IMG/VR virus record: IMGVR_UViG_3300022934_002239
Location: 1-24,041 of that record
Strand: one strand, 5' to 3'
Length of the DNA stretch: 24,041 nucleotides
Source: a virus
Made by a program: the position numbers and the translations under genes. The notes under the pieces were generated by a model that searched no databases, was not told the origin of the DNA, and saw nothing but the letters and a program-made list of their open reading frames with translations. Numbering within the stretch: the first letter of the stretch is position 1; every line of letters begins with the position of its first letter. Below, one piece after another: positions 6,349-13,221 of this stretch.

Positions 6349-7275
6349 ATGGATAAAGTTTCTGGTACATTATTTGAGTCACTCTTTGATGTCAAGACAG
6401 ACAAGAGAATAGACTTACCATCATTTAAAGACTTTGAAGAAATACTATATCGCTTATCCGAGAAACCAAGAAAAGATAAAAAGTCAGCAGAGTTAATGTC
6501 TCCTGCTTTTTATTCTGTCGGCAGTACAAGGAAAAACGATAATGTAGAAGGCTGGGGTGGTTGGTGTGCCATAGATGTAGATGATTGCACTGAGGACTTG
6601 AATAAATTCCTAGAGAAAAAGTGCAAAGATTATTATTATATCTGTTACTCTACTGCTTCATCCACTAAGGACTTGCCAAAGTTTAGACTTGTCTTTCCCC
6701 TAACAGAGTTTGTAACAAAAGACAAGATTAAACATTTCTGGTTTGCGCTCAACAAGGAACTTGGAGAAATGGGCGATATACAGACCAAAGATTTATCGAG
6801 AATGTATTATATACCCGGCAAGTATGCTAACGCATATAACTTCATCTTTACAAAAGAAGGTAAGGCAATATCCCCTGTGGATATTATGTCAAGACACGAG
6901 TATATAGAAAGAAGTGGTAATACATTCTTCGATAAATTACCTAAGAGTATGCAAGAGGCTATGTTGGCCCATATGAAATCATCACTAACAAATACTAAAG
7001 TTACATGGACTGGCTATAAAGATTGTCCATTCTTTCCAAAACAATTAGAACAAGAATATAGATCAATTACTGGAACTGGTTGGTATCATAAAATGTATCA
7101 GATTATGGTCGCACTGGCTGGTAATGCAGTGAAGAACAAATATCCAATTACGGCAAAAGAAATCGCGTATCTCTGCAGAGAACTAGATTTAGATACTGGT
7201 AATTGGTATAAAAAGAGGCCGTTAGATAAAGAGGCTGAAAGGGCCTTAGAATTTGTGCATAGGAATAGTTTATGA
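6349..7275 (+). CDS. Putative archaeo-eukaryotic primase-like protein
   Basis: A 308-aa protein. Residues 70-160 carry features of AEP/prim-pol and related replication-protein domains: WCAIDVDDC with DVD at 76-78, YYYICYSTASSTKD (95-108), KFRLVFPL (111-118) and DLSRMYYIPG (148-157). In AEP enzymes a DxD pair binds metal and a later Arg/His strand contacts the nucleotide. The C-terminal half is helical and may resemble a primase C-terminal helical domain. No DnaG/TOPRIM gp61-type primase is visible here, so this may supply primers for gp41, but gp61 may lie elsewhere. No Shine-Dalgarno precedes the ATG and the transcript would be nearly leaderless. Its end overlaps the next gene as ATGA. Family assignment is tentative. 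Confidence 0.6.
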   Translation: MDKVSGTLFESLFDVKTDKRIDLPSFKDFEEILYRLSEKPRKDKKSAELMSPAFYSVGSTRKNDNVEGWGGWCAIDVDDCTEDLNKFLEKKCKDYYYICYSTASSTKDLPKFRLVFPLTEFVTKDKIKHFWFALNKELGEMGDIQTKDLSRMYYIPGKYANAYNFIFTKEGKAISPVDIMSRHEYIERSGNTFFDKLPKSMQEAMLAHMKSSLTNTKVTWTGYKDCPFFPKQLEQEYRSITGTGWYHKMYQIMVALAGNAVKNKYPITAKEIAYLCRELDLDTGNWYKKRPLDKEAERALEFVHRNSL

Positions 7276-8456
7276 GTAAAAAAATTACAGTAGTAGGAGC
7301 AGGTTATGTCGGTATGGCAAATGCCACAATGCTTGCAAAATACAATGACGTTAAAATTTTAGAGCTGAGTGATGATAAGGTAGATGATATTAACCATGGT
7401 GTCTCTCCTATATTTGATCCAGATATTTCAAATGAATTGCCATTAATGGGAATTATTGCAACAAGATCTGCTGATGAGGCATATTCGGAAGGGCCAGATA
7501 TAGTTATGATCGCAACACCAACAGACTATGATCCAGATACGGATTCATTTGATACTAAGTCTGTAGAATATGTTATCGGCGATGTGGTTAGAAGAAACTT
7601 TAATCCTATCATTATTATTAAGTCCACTATTCCAGTAGGCTTTGTTGATTCTATGAGAGAGAAGTTCCAGTATGAAAACATTATATTCTCGCCAGAATTT
7701 TTAAGAGAGGGTAGGGCATTAAGAGATGCTCTCAGGCCAACAAGAATTGTAGTTGGTGATAGAAGTGATGAGGCTACAGAATTTGCAAATGTAATAAAAG
7801 AGGCTATTATCCCACAGTCAATTGAACCACCTGTAATCTATACAGGAACAAGAGAAGCAGAAGCGATTAAGTTATTTGCAAACGGCTATCTTGCTATGAG
7901 AGTTACCTTTTTTAACGAGCTGGATATGTATGCAGAAAGATATGGATTAAGTCCTCGTGATATTATTGAAGGTGTTGGCTATGATGAACGTATTGGAAGA
8001 CACTATAATAACCCTTCATTTGGTTACGGCGGTTACTGTTTTCCAAAAGATACCAAACAACTAAAGGCTCTTTATACTAAAGGTAATATACCTAATGATA
8101 TTATAAGTTCAATCGTTGATTCTAATGAAACAAGAATGGACTGGATAACAAGGCGTATTCTATATAAGAAGCCTAAGACAGTAGGAATCTATAGGCTGAT
8201 TATGAAATCTGGTTCAGATAACTTTAGAAGTTCTGCAATACAAGGTGTTATAGAACGTCTCAAAAAGAGAACAGAAGTTATTATTTACGAGCCCGAATTT
8301 CCACCAGAGATTGAAAACCTTATGGATTGTGAGATCGAGCATTTCCTAAATAGTTTTAAACGAAGATCAGACGTTATCGTTACCAATAGAATGGATGGCG
8401 AACTTTTAGATGTTTATGATAAAGTATATACGCGAGATGTTTTCAATAATAATTAA
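7272..8456 (+). CDS. ugd: UDP-glucose 6-dehydrogenase family protein
   Basis: A 394-aa protein of full family length. The N-terminal Rossmann motif is VVGAGYVGMANA (8-19). IATPTDYD and KSTIPVGF are typical cofactor-domain strands. SPEFLREGRAL is the conserved substrate segment, and GYGGYCFPKDTKQL carries the catalytic cysteine. The reaction oxidises UDP-glucose to UDP-glucuronate using two NAD+. Related UDP-hexose dehydrogenases (UDP-ManNAc or UDP-GlcNAc type) cannot be excluded from sequence alone. The start overlaps the previous gene as ATGA. An epimerase follows after a separate promoter. With two putative glycosyltransferases just upstream, it could supply an acidic sugar for transfer to DNA or another acceptor. 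Confidence 0.9.
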   Translation: MSKKITVVGAGYVGMANATMLAKYNDVKILELSDDKVDDINHGVSPIFDPDISNELPLMGIIATRSADEAYSEGPDIVMIATPTDYDPDTDSFDTKSVEYVIGDVVRRNFNPIIIIKSTIPVGFVDSMREKFQYENIIFSPEFLREGRALRDALRPTRIVVGDRSDEATEFANVIKEAIIPQSIEPPVIYTGTREAEAIKLFANGYLAMRVTFFNELDMYAERYGLSPRDIIEGVGYDERIGRHYNNPSFGYGGYCFPKDTKQLKALYTKGNIPNDIISSIVDSNETRMDWITRRILYKKPKTVGIYRLIMKSGSDNFRSSAIQGVIERLKKRTEVIIYEPEFPPEIENLMDCEIEHFLNSFKRRSDVIVTNRMDGELLDVYDKVYTRDVFNNN

Positions 8457-8465
8457 CAAAAACAC

Positions 8466-8494
8466 TTTACATTTATTAAAAAGTGTAGTATAAT
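8466..8494 (+). promoter_or_regulatory. Sigma-70-like phage promoter with inverted repeat
   Basis: TTTACA (8466-8471), a 17-bp spacer and TATAAT (8489-8494) with TGTAG before it. As at 3495, ACACTTT (8462-8468) and AAAGTGT (8480-8486) form a perfect inverted repeat with the same 11-base gap. It drives the epimerase-to-cytidylyltransferase operon. Confidence 0.85.
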
Positions 8495-8517
8495 AGTACC
8501 ATTAAAAGGTAAAGAAC

Positions 8518-9369
8518 ATGAGTAAAATATTAGTTACAGGTGGAGAAGGATTTATCGGATCCAACCTTATCAAGAGGCTCCTCAAACAAGGCCATGAAGT
8601 AGTATCAATGGATAATGGCCATTCAAATAAAATCACAAATAGACACAAAGGCTGTACATATTATTTCGGAGATGCATTTGATCTCTTTAGTACACTTCAA
8701 CACACTAATCCTTGCTTTGATTATATCTATCACTTCGGAGAATATGCAAGAGTAGAACAATCATTTGATGATTACGATACAGTTATTGATTATAACTTAA
8801 TGCAGTTTCCAGAAGTCCTAAGATTTGCATCATATCAAAATGCCAAACTTATCTACTCTGGTTCATCTACTAAGTTTGCAGATAATACATATTCTGCTAG
8901 TCCATATGCATATACCAAAGCGCAAAATACAGAACTTCTTAAAAATTATGCAAACTGGTTTGGACTAGACCACGTGATAGTATATTTCTATAATGCATAT
9001 GGAGACAATGAGATTGATAGAGGTAAATATGCCACAGTGGTTGGTAAGTTCCTAAGAATGGTAAAAGAAGGCAAGAAAGAATTACCTATGACTGGAGATG
9101 GCTCACAATTAAGAAACTTTACTCACGTTGATGATATAGTAGATGGCCTTTTGCTTGCTGCCGAACATGGAGATGGCGATAATTATGGTATAGGTGCAGA
9201 TGAACAACATTCAATACGTGATCTAATTAATTACCTAGGTGCTGAACCTAACTTTAAACCAGATAAACCAGGCAATAGAAAATCAGGTAAATTAGTTACA
9301 CAGAAAATAAAAGACTTAGGTTGGAGTCCTAAGAGAGATTTAAAAACTTATATTAAGGAAAGGCTATGA
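8518..9369 (+). CDS. NAD-dependent sugar-nucleotide epimerase/dehydratase
   Basis: A 283-aa extended short-chain dehydrogenase/reductase. The NAD-binding motif is TGGEGFIG (7-14). YHFGEYARV, YSGSST and the catalytic Y130-x3-K134 in SPYAYTKAQ follow. VYFYNAYG and RNFTHVDDIVDGLLLA are typical of UDP-glucose/UDP-glucuronate 4-epimerase relatives. At 283 aa it is shorter than many GalE proteins (about 340). An AAGG site precedes the ATG. Acting after the dehydrogenase, it could convert UDP-glucuronate to UDP-galacturonate or another sugar, but the substrate cannot be read from the sequence. It is the first gene of the operon from the 8466 promoter and overlaps the next ORF as ATGA. Confidence 0.88.
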   Translation: MSKILVTGGEGFIGSNLIKRLLKQGHEVVSMDNGHSNKITNRHKGCTYYFGDAFDLFSTLQHTNPCFDYIYHFGEYARVEQSFDDYDTVIDYNLMQFPEVLRFASYQNAKLIYSGSSTKFADNTYSASPYAYTKAQNTELLKNYANWFGLDHVIVYFYNAYGDNEIDRGKYATVVGKFLRMVKEGKKELPMTGDGSQLRNFTHVDDIVDGLLLAAEHGDGDNYGIGADEQHSIRDLINYLGAEPNFKPDKPGNRKSGKLVTQKIKDLGWSPKRDLKTYIKERL

Positions 9370-9545
9370 GTATTGAAAAAATCGTAGAAAAATTTAAAGT
9401 TATAGACCCTAAACTTAGAACCTACTATATTGGAAAGTGGGCCGAAGAAAAAGGTATTGACTCAGACCTTGCAATGGAAATGGCAGGTTATGTAAAAGAT
9501 GGTTATATAGGTGCAGGTGCTTGGAATTGGAGGTATCAACAATGA
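9366..9545 (+). CDS. Small hypothetical protein (59 aa)
   Basis: A 59-codon frame with ATGA overlap at both ends: its ATG overlaps the epimerase stop, and its TGA overlaps the ATG of the SleB-like gene. The product is mixed helical and polar (MSIEKIVEKFKVIDPKLRT at the start) with an aromatic/Gly-rich tail, GYIGAGAWNWRYQQ. It has no membrane segment or signal peptide. No family is recognised. The two couplings make it a real gene in my view, and it probably belongs functionally with the following hydrolase or the epimerase. Confidence 0.7.
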   Translation: MSIEKIVEKFKVIDPKLRTYYIGKWAEEKGIDSDLAMEMAGYVKDGYIGAGAWNWRYQQ

Positions 9546-10048
9546 AAAATATAATGAACGTTGCAATATTACTTGCACTAGTATCAATAGGCTTTGTCGG
9601 CCAAATTAATGCAATAAATGTAACAGATGAACAAGCAGAGGCAAGATTTTGTCTAGCACAGAACATATATTTTGAATCAGCCAATCAACCATATGCAGGT
9701 AGAGTGGCAGTCGCAAACGTTGTTATGAATAGGGTAGAGGATTTACAGTTCCCTGATACAGTTTGCGGTGTAATATATCAAGCGAAACTAAGAGAAAACT
9801 GGAAAGGCAATATGGTTCCTGTAAGAAATCAATGTCAGTTCAGTTGGTATTGTGATGGTAAGTCGGATGAACCCACGGATTCAGTTACGTGGATGGAATC
9901 TTTACGTATCGCACATTTAGTATTGACAGGCACAGTGCCTGACTTAACGGAGGGAGCTCTGTATTATCATGCAGATTTTGTATCACCATATTGGGCTCCA
10001 TATTTAACCAAGGTTGTTACTATAGACAACCACATTTTTTATAAGTAG
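9542..10048 (+). CDS. Secreted SleB-like cell wall hydrolase
   Basis: A 168-aa protein. Residues 1-24 form a signal peptide: MK, a hydrophobic core, and likely cleavage after QINA. The SleB/Hydrolase_2 domain follows, with ARFCLAQNIYFESANQ (catalytic Glu near 45), GRVAVANVVMNRV, CQFSWYCDG and YYHADFVSPYWA. SleB enzymes are lytic transglycosylases that cut peptidoglycan glycan strands. Export to the periplasm through the host Sec system would let it act without a holin. I chose ATG 9542 over the upstream TTG at 9521 because GGAGG at 9529-9533 is well spaced and the signal peptide then starts correctly. It overlaps the 59-aa gene. Likely role: endolysin or envelope remodelling. Confidence 0.88.
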   Translation: MKNIMNVAILLALVSIGFVGQINAINVTDEQAEARFCLAQNIYFESANQPYAGRVAVANVVMNRVEDLQFPDTVCGVIYQAKLRENWKGNMVPVRNQCQFSWYCDGKSDEPTDSVTWMESLRIAHLVLTGTVPDLTEGALYYHADFVSPYWAPYLTKVVTIDNHIFYK

Positions 10049-10054
10049 AGTAAT

Positions 10055-10300
10055 ATGAGAAAAGACGGATTTCAAGACCAATACGAAACAGTATGTGAAG
10101 TGACTTGCATTGATAATGGCAGATCAATGGAAGTAGATGTAATTAACTTTAGGCCAGAACATTCTTGCAAGATACTGGTAGAAAAAAAGATTGATGTTTT
10201 TCTCAAGTATAATGCCAAGCATGATCTATATGTAGGATCAAAAGCAGGTATGGACTTTACAACAAAAGGCCCATCATATATTGGGTCATTTAGATATTAA
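10055..10300 (+). CDS. Conserved small phage protein of unknown function
   Basis: An 81-aa, beta-rich protein. The C-terminal half reads KIDVFLKYNAKHDLYVGSKA then GMDFTTKGP, a pattern I recall from many marine phage hypothetical proteins (K-Y-N-x-K-H-D-L-Y-V-G-S). The first half contains several Cys and acidic residues. There is no signal or membrane segment. It starts 6 bases after the SleB-like gene in the same operon, without a strong Shine-Dalgarno (GAGTAAT upstream). Function unknown. Confidence 0.7.
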   Translation: MRKDGFQDQYETVCEVTCIDNGRSMEVDVINFRPEHSCKILVEKKIDVFLKYNAKHDLYVGSKAGMDFTTKGPSYIGSFRY

Positions 10301-10309
10301 GGAGAATTA

Positions 10310-10738
10310 ATGTATCAGTATAAAGCATATGTAACGAAAGTAGTAGATGGAGACACGGTCGATGTAGATGTCGATTTAGGTTTCGGAATGATTTATAAGA
10401 AGCAAAGAGTCAGAATGGTGGGAATAGATACACCCGAATCAAGAACAAGAGATTTAGAAGAAAAGTTTTTTGGAAAGGCTTCTAAGGCTCATCTTAAAAA
10501 ACTGTTAGAACAAAACGACAATAAAGTTTATTTAACATCACATGATAAAGGTAAGTTTGGCCGTATTCTAGGCGACTTGCGTTTAACACATGATGCAGAT
10601 AAAACTGTTAATCAAATAATGATTGACGATTTTCATGCTGTTGAATATTACGGCGGGAATAAAGAGCTTACTGAAAAGGCTCATTTGGAGAATAGAGTAG
10701 CACTTGGACTTAAAGGGCTAGTTTATGTTAAAGATTAA
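10310..10738 (+). CDS. Staphylococcal-nuclease-like (SNase/TNase) endonuclease
   Basis: A 142-aa single SNase-fold (OB) domain. VVDGDTVDVDVDLGFG (11-26), RVRMVGIDTPES (33-44) and GKFGRILGDL (81-90) are the hallmark segments. The catalytic set is present: R35, E43 and R85, with D40 as a metal ligand. The family cleaves DNA and RNA with Ca2+. There is no signal peptide, so it acts in the cytoplasm or inside the particle. A possible role is host nucleic acid degradation or DNA processing. GGAG precedes the ATG. It sits between a small unknown protein and a GIY-YIG nuclease in the epimerase operon. Confidence 0.9.
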   Translation: MYQYKAYVTKVVDGDTVDVDVDLGFGMIYKKQRVRMVGIDTPESRTRDLEEKFFGKASKAHLKKLLEQNDNKVYLTSHDKGKFGRILGDLRLTHDADKTVNQIMIDDFHAVEYYGGNKELTEKAHLENRVALGLKGLVYVKD

Positions 10739-10758
10739 TTATATTATGGAGAAAAATT

Positions 10759-11427
10759 ATGGCTTATCCTAAAGCATACATGGAAACACTTGGATCATAC
10801 GTCTATGGATATTATCCTGAAGGACTGAGTGGTCAAGCAGAATATATTGGTAAAGGGGTAGACACACGTTGTCTAGCTCATGTAAAAGATAAAAACCAAG
10901 ACCCGGCAAATCTTTATATCTTAGGTAGAAACCTAGAGAAGTATGCCAAATCAACACCAGCAGAAGAGATTGCATCTTTTGCCGCAGAGGCAGCAATCAT
11001 TGCGATTACTAATCCTAAACTGAATAGTGTTTCGGGTAGATATGGAGACCTATGGAAACCAGAAAGACTTGACGACTTATATCAAGAATGGAAGAAACAA
11101 CAAATCAATCCAGTAAAAGAATCAATGAGATTTTATAATGATCACCCAGAAATCCAAGAGCATGTTAAAGGCATGTGGGCAACGGGTAACTCATTTGTAT
11201 TTACTTCGCCAACTTCAAATGGAATTGAATATATACTAAACGTGACTCCAGAAGTAGATGGGTTTGTTCCAGTTGTTAAAGTTAAATTCTCTAGGGATAA
11301 GAGAGAAGAGCTAAGAGAAAAGTGGATTAAAGATAATGATTCAGAATATAATCTAAGTGCAGATGGAGAAATGGTAAACGTAACAGGATTAACAGTGGAG
11401 AAAGCCATAGAGCTTTGGATGTCATGA
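10759..11427 (+). CDS. GIY-YIG endonuclease with C-terminal extension
   Basis: A 222-aa protein. The N-terminal GIY-YIG nuclease domain spans about residues 12-100: YVYGY (14-18), YIGKG (29-33), then R37, H41, E77 and N89 at the expected spacing for Arg, His, catalytic Glu and Asn. This version resembles the LEM-3-like branch more than classic group I intron enzymes. The C-terminal part (about 110-222) is unrecognised, with a beta-rich segment and a charged helical region. It may bind DNA. GGAG lies upstream. The stop overlaps the next gene as ATGA. It may be a free-standing homing or host-DNA nuclease; no interrupted gene is visible nearby. Confidence 0.82.
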   Translation: MAYPKAYMETLGSYVYGYYPEGLSGQAEYIGKGVDTRCLAHVKDKNQDPANLYILGRNLEKYAKSTPAEEIASFAAEAAIIAITNPKLNSVSGRYGDLWKPERLDDLYQEWKKQQINPVKESMRFYNDHPEIQEHVKGMWATGNSFVFTSPTSNGIEYILNVTPEVDGFVPVVKVKFSRDKREELREKWIKDNDSEYNLSADGEMVNVTGLTVEKAIELWMS

Positions 11428-11846
11428 GAGTAGGAATTACAGCATCAACATTTGACTTGCTACATGCAGGTCATTGTGCTATGTTAAGAGAAGCAAAAAC
11501 ACAATGTGATTATCTTATTTGTGCACTACAAAATGACCCATCATTAGATAGACCAGATAAGAATAAACCAATTCAAAATATAGTAGAAAGACAAGCGCAA
11601 CTAGCCGCAATTAAATATGTGGATGAAATCCTAGTATATAATACCGAACTAGAGTTGCTCGATATTCTAGCCATGTATGACATTGATGTCAAAATTATGG
11701 GTGTTGAATATAGAGACAAAGACTTTACAGGTAAGGATATGTGCCAAAAAAGAGGCATTGAATTCTACTTTAATAAGCGAGATCATCGCTTTTCAACAAC
11801 AAACTTACGCGAAAGAATTGAACAAAACACTTTACAATCTGAGTGA
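11424..11846 (+). CDS. Cytidylyltransferase-like nucleotidyltransferase
   Basis: A 140-aa protein of the small HIGH-type nucleotidyltransferase family. GITASTFDLLHAGHCAML (residues 4-21) contains the nucleotide-binding HxGH. IKYVDEI and the C-terminal FSTTNLRERI (RxSTTxLR type) match glycerol-3-phosphate cytidylyltransferase (TagD) and the adenylyltransferase domain of HldE. It would activate a phosphorylated small molecule with CTP or ATP. I chose ATG 11424, coupled by ATGA overlap, over the upstream TTG. The last codons overlap the next promoter's -35 box. Location in the sugar-nucleotide operon suggests synthesis of an activated sugar or polyol, but the substrate is unknown. Confidence 0.83.
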   Translation: MRVGITASTFDLLHAGHCAMLREAKTQCDYLICALQNDPSLDRPDKNKPIQNIVERQAQLAAIKYVDEILVYNTELELLDILAMYDIDVKIMGVEYRDKDFTGKDMCQKRGIEFYFNKRDHRFSTTNLRERIEQNTLQSE

Positions 11847-11859
11847 ATTGTAGTATAAT
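11831..11859 (+). promoter_or_regulatory. Sigma-70-like phage promoter for bS21-uvsX
   Basis: TTTACA (11831-11836), a 17-bp spacer and TATAAT (11854-11859), with TTGTAG before the -10 box. The -35 box lies inside the cytidylyltransferase reading frame. Confidence 0.86.
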
Positions 11860-11886
11860 ATACTTAATATTAAAACAGGAGAATAT

Positions 11887-12153
11887 ATGCCGTCAATAGA
11901 TTTAAGACCTAGGAAAAGACACCCTAAGGATAAAAGACCAGCAAAACCAATGCCGTTTGACGTAGCCCTAAGAAAATTTAGAAAGGCTGTTGAACGCGCT
12001 GGTATTTTGCAAGATGTTCGTAGAAAGGAGTTCTATGAAAAACCTACTGCGAAAAGAAAACGTAAAAAGGCCGAAGCCGTCGCAAGATGGAGAAAGAAAG
12101 AAAGGGCCATTGAAATGCAATTAGGTACTGGTAGTACCAGGAGAAAAAGATAA
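11887..12153 (+). CDS. rpsU: Ribosomal protein bS21 homologue
   Basis: An 88-aa, very basic protein. Residues 22-60 ([18 protein letters not shown], then [20 protein letters not shown]) match bacterial 30S protein S21 closely. Compared with E. coli S21 (71 aa) it has about 15 extra Arg/Lys/Pro-rich residues near the N-terminus and a GTGSTRRKR tail. bS21 sits near the 3' end of 16S rRNA and helps mRNA binding and initiation. Phage-encoded bS21 is known from some pelagiphages and very large phages and is thought to enter host ribosomes. AGGAG precedes the ATG, it is first after a promoter, and its TAA overlaps the uvsX ATG. Confidence 0.93.
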   Translation: MPSIDLRPRKRHPKDKRPAKPMPFDVALRKFRKAVERAGILQDVRRKEFYEKPTAKRKRKKAEAVARWRKKERAIEMQLGTGSTRRKR

Positions 12154-13208
12154 TGTCAGTAATGGATAAATTAAAAAAGAATTCTAAGATCAAGACAACC
12201 AATGTATTGTCTAAATCAGTATTCTTTACAGAAAAAGATATGGTACCAACTGAAGTACCAATGGTAAACGTAGCTCTATCTGGAGATACGGAAGGTGGTC
12301 TTACATCAGGACTAACAGTTCTTGCAGGGCCTAGTAAACACTTTAAAACTTCTTTTGCCCTACTTATGGCAGGTGCGTATATGAAGGAACATGAAGATTC
12401 AGTATTATTATTTTATGATTCAGAGTTTGGTTCACCACAATCATACTTCGAAGCATTTGGTATTGATACTGATAGAGTATTGCATACTCCAATTACAGAT
12501 GTGGAACAACTCAAGTTTGACCTAGTATCACAATTAGATAATATAGAAAGAGGTGATAAGGTAGTTATTGTAATTGATTCTATCGGTAACCTAGCATCTA
12601 AGAAAGAGCTAGAAGATGCTCTTAGTGAAAAATCAGTTGCAGATATGTCCAGGGCAAAAGCACTGAAAGGATTATTCAGAATGGTTACTCCTTATTTAAC
12701 CATGAAGAATGTTCCACTTCTCGCAGTTAACCATACTTACCAAGAGATTGGTCTATTCCCTAAAGCTATCGTATCAGGTGGTACAGGAATTTACTACTCA
12801 GCAGATAACATCTGGATTCTTGGCCGTAGACAAAATAAGACAGGTTCAGATGTAACAGGTTATGACTTTATTATCAATGTAGAGAAGTCAAGATTTGTAA
12901 AAGAGAAGTCAAAGATTCCAGTATCAGTTTCATGGGAAGGTGGTATTGAAACTTATTCAGGCTTACTAGATATTGCCTTGGCAGGTGGATATGTGGTTAA
13001 ACCTACAGTCGGTTGGTATTCAAGAGTAGATCAAGCTACTGGCGAAGTATTACAGCCAAAAGTAAGACAGAAAGATACACTTACTAAAGAATTTTGGGAT
13101 CCAATCTTTAATGAAACAGACTTCAAAAAGTTTATTAAATCTTACTATCAGATAGGACATAAACCTTTGTTAGAAATTGATTTAGAAACCACTTTACAAG
13201 AGGAGTAA
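12153..13208 (+). CDS. uvsX: UvsX recombinase (RecA/Rad51 family)
   Basis: A 351-aa strand-exchange ATPase, somewhat shorter than T4 UvsX (391). Walker A is GPSKHFKTS (59-67). The catalytic Glu is E91 in YDSEFG. Walker B is KVVIVIDSIGN with D142. NHTYQEIG and GGTGIYYSADNIW follow as the L2-side and core strands. It forms filaments on single-stranded DNA and drives recombination-dependent replication and repair. The acidic tail TTLQEE is encoded by the -35 box of an internal promoter. It starts by TAATG coupling to bS21. A UvsY mediator is not seen in this window. Confidence 0.95.
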   Translation: MSVMDKLKKNSKIKTTNVLSKSVFFTEKDMVPTEVPMVNVALSGDTEGGLTSGLTVLAGPSKHFKTSFALLMAGAYMKEHEDSVLLFYDSEFGSPQSYFEAFGIDTDRVLHTPITDVEQLKFDLVSQLDNIERGDKVVIVIDSIGNLASKKELEDALSEKSVADMSRAKALKGLFRMVTPYLTMKNVPLLAVNHTYQEIGLFPKAIVSGGTGIYYSADNIWILGRRQNKTGSDVTGYDFIINVEKSRFVKEKSKIPVSVSWEGGIETYSGLLDIALAGGYVVKPTVGWYSRVDQATGEVLQPKVRQKDTLTKEFWDPIFNETDFKKFIKSYYQIGHKPLLEIDLETTLQEE

Positions 13209-13221
13209 AATGGAGTATAAT
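13193..13221 (+). promoter_or_regulatory. Sigma-70-like promoter straddling the uvsX stop and next start codon
   Basis: TTTACA (13193-13198), a 17-bp spacer and TATAAT (13216-13221), sharing the ACTTTACA and AGTATAATATA flanks of the other copies. The ATG of the 118-aa gene (13210) lies inside the spacer, so transcripts from here (start near 13228) would miss it and serve gp41 and later genes. Confidence 0.65.
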
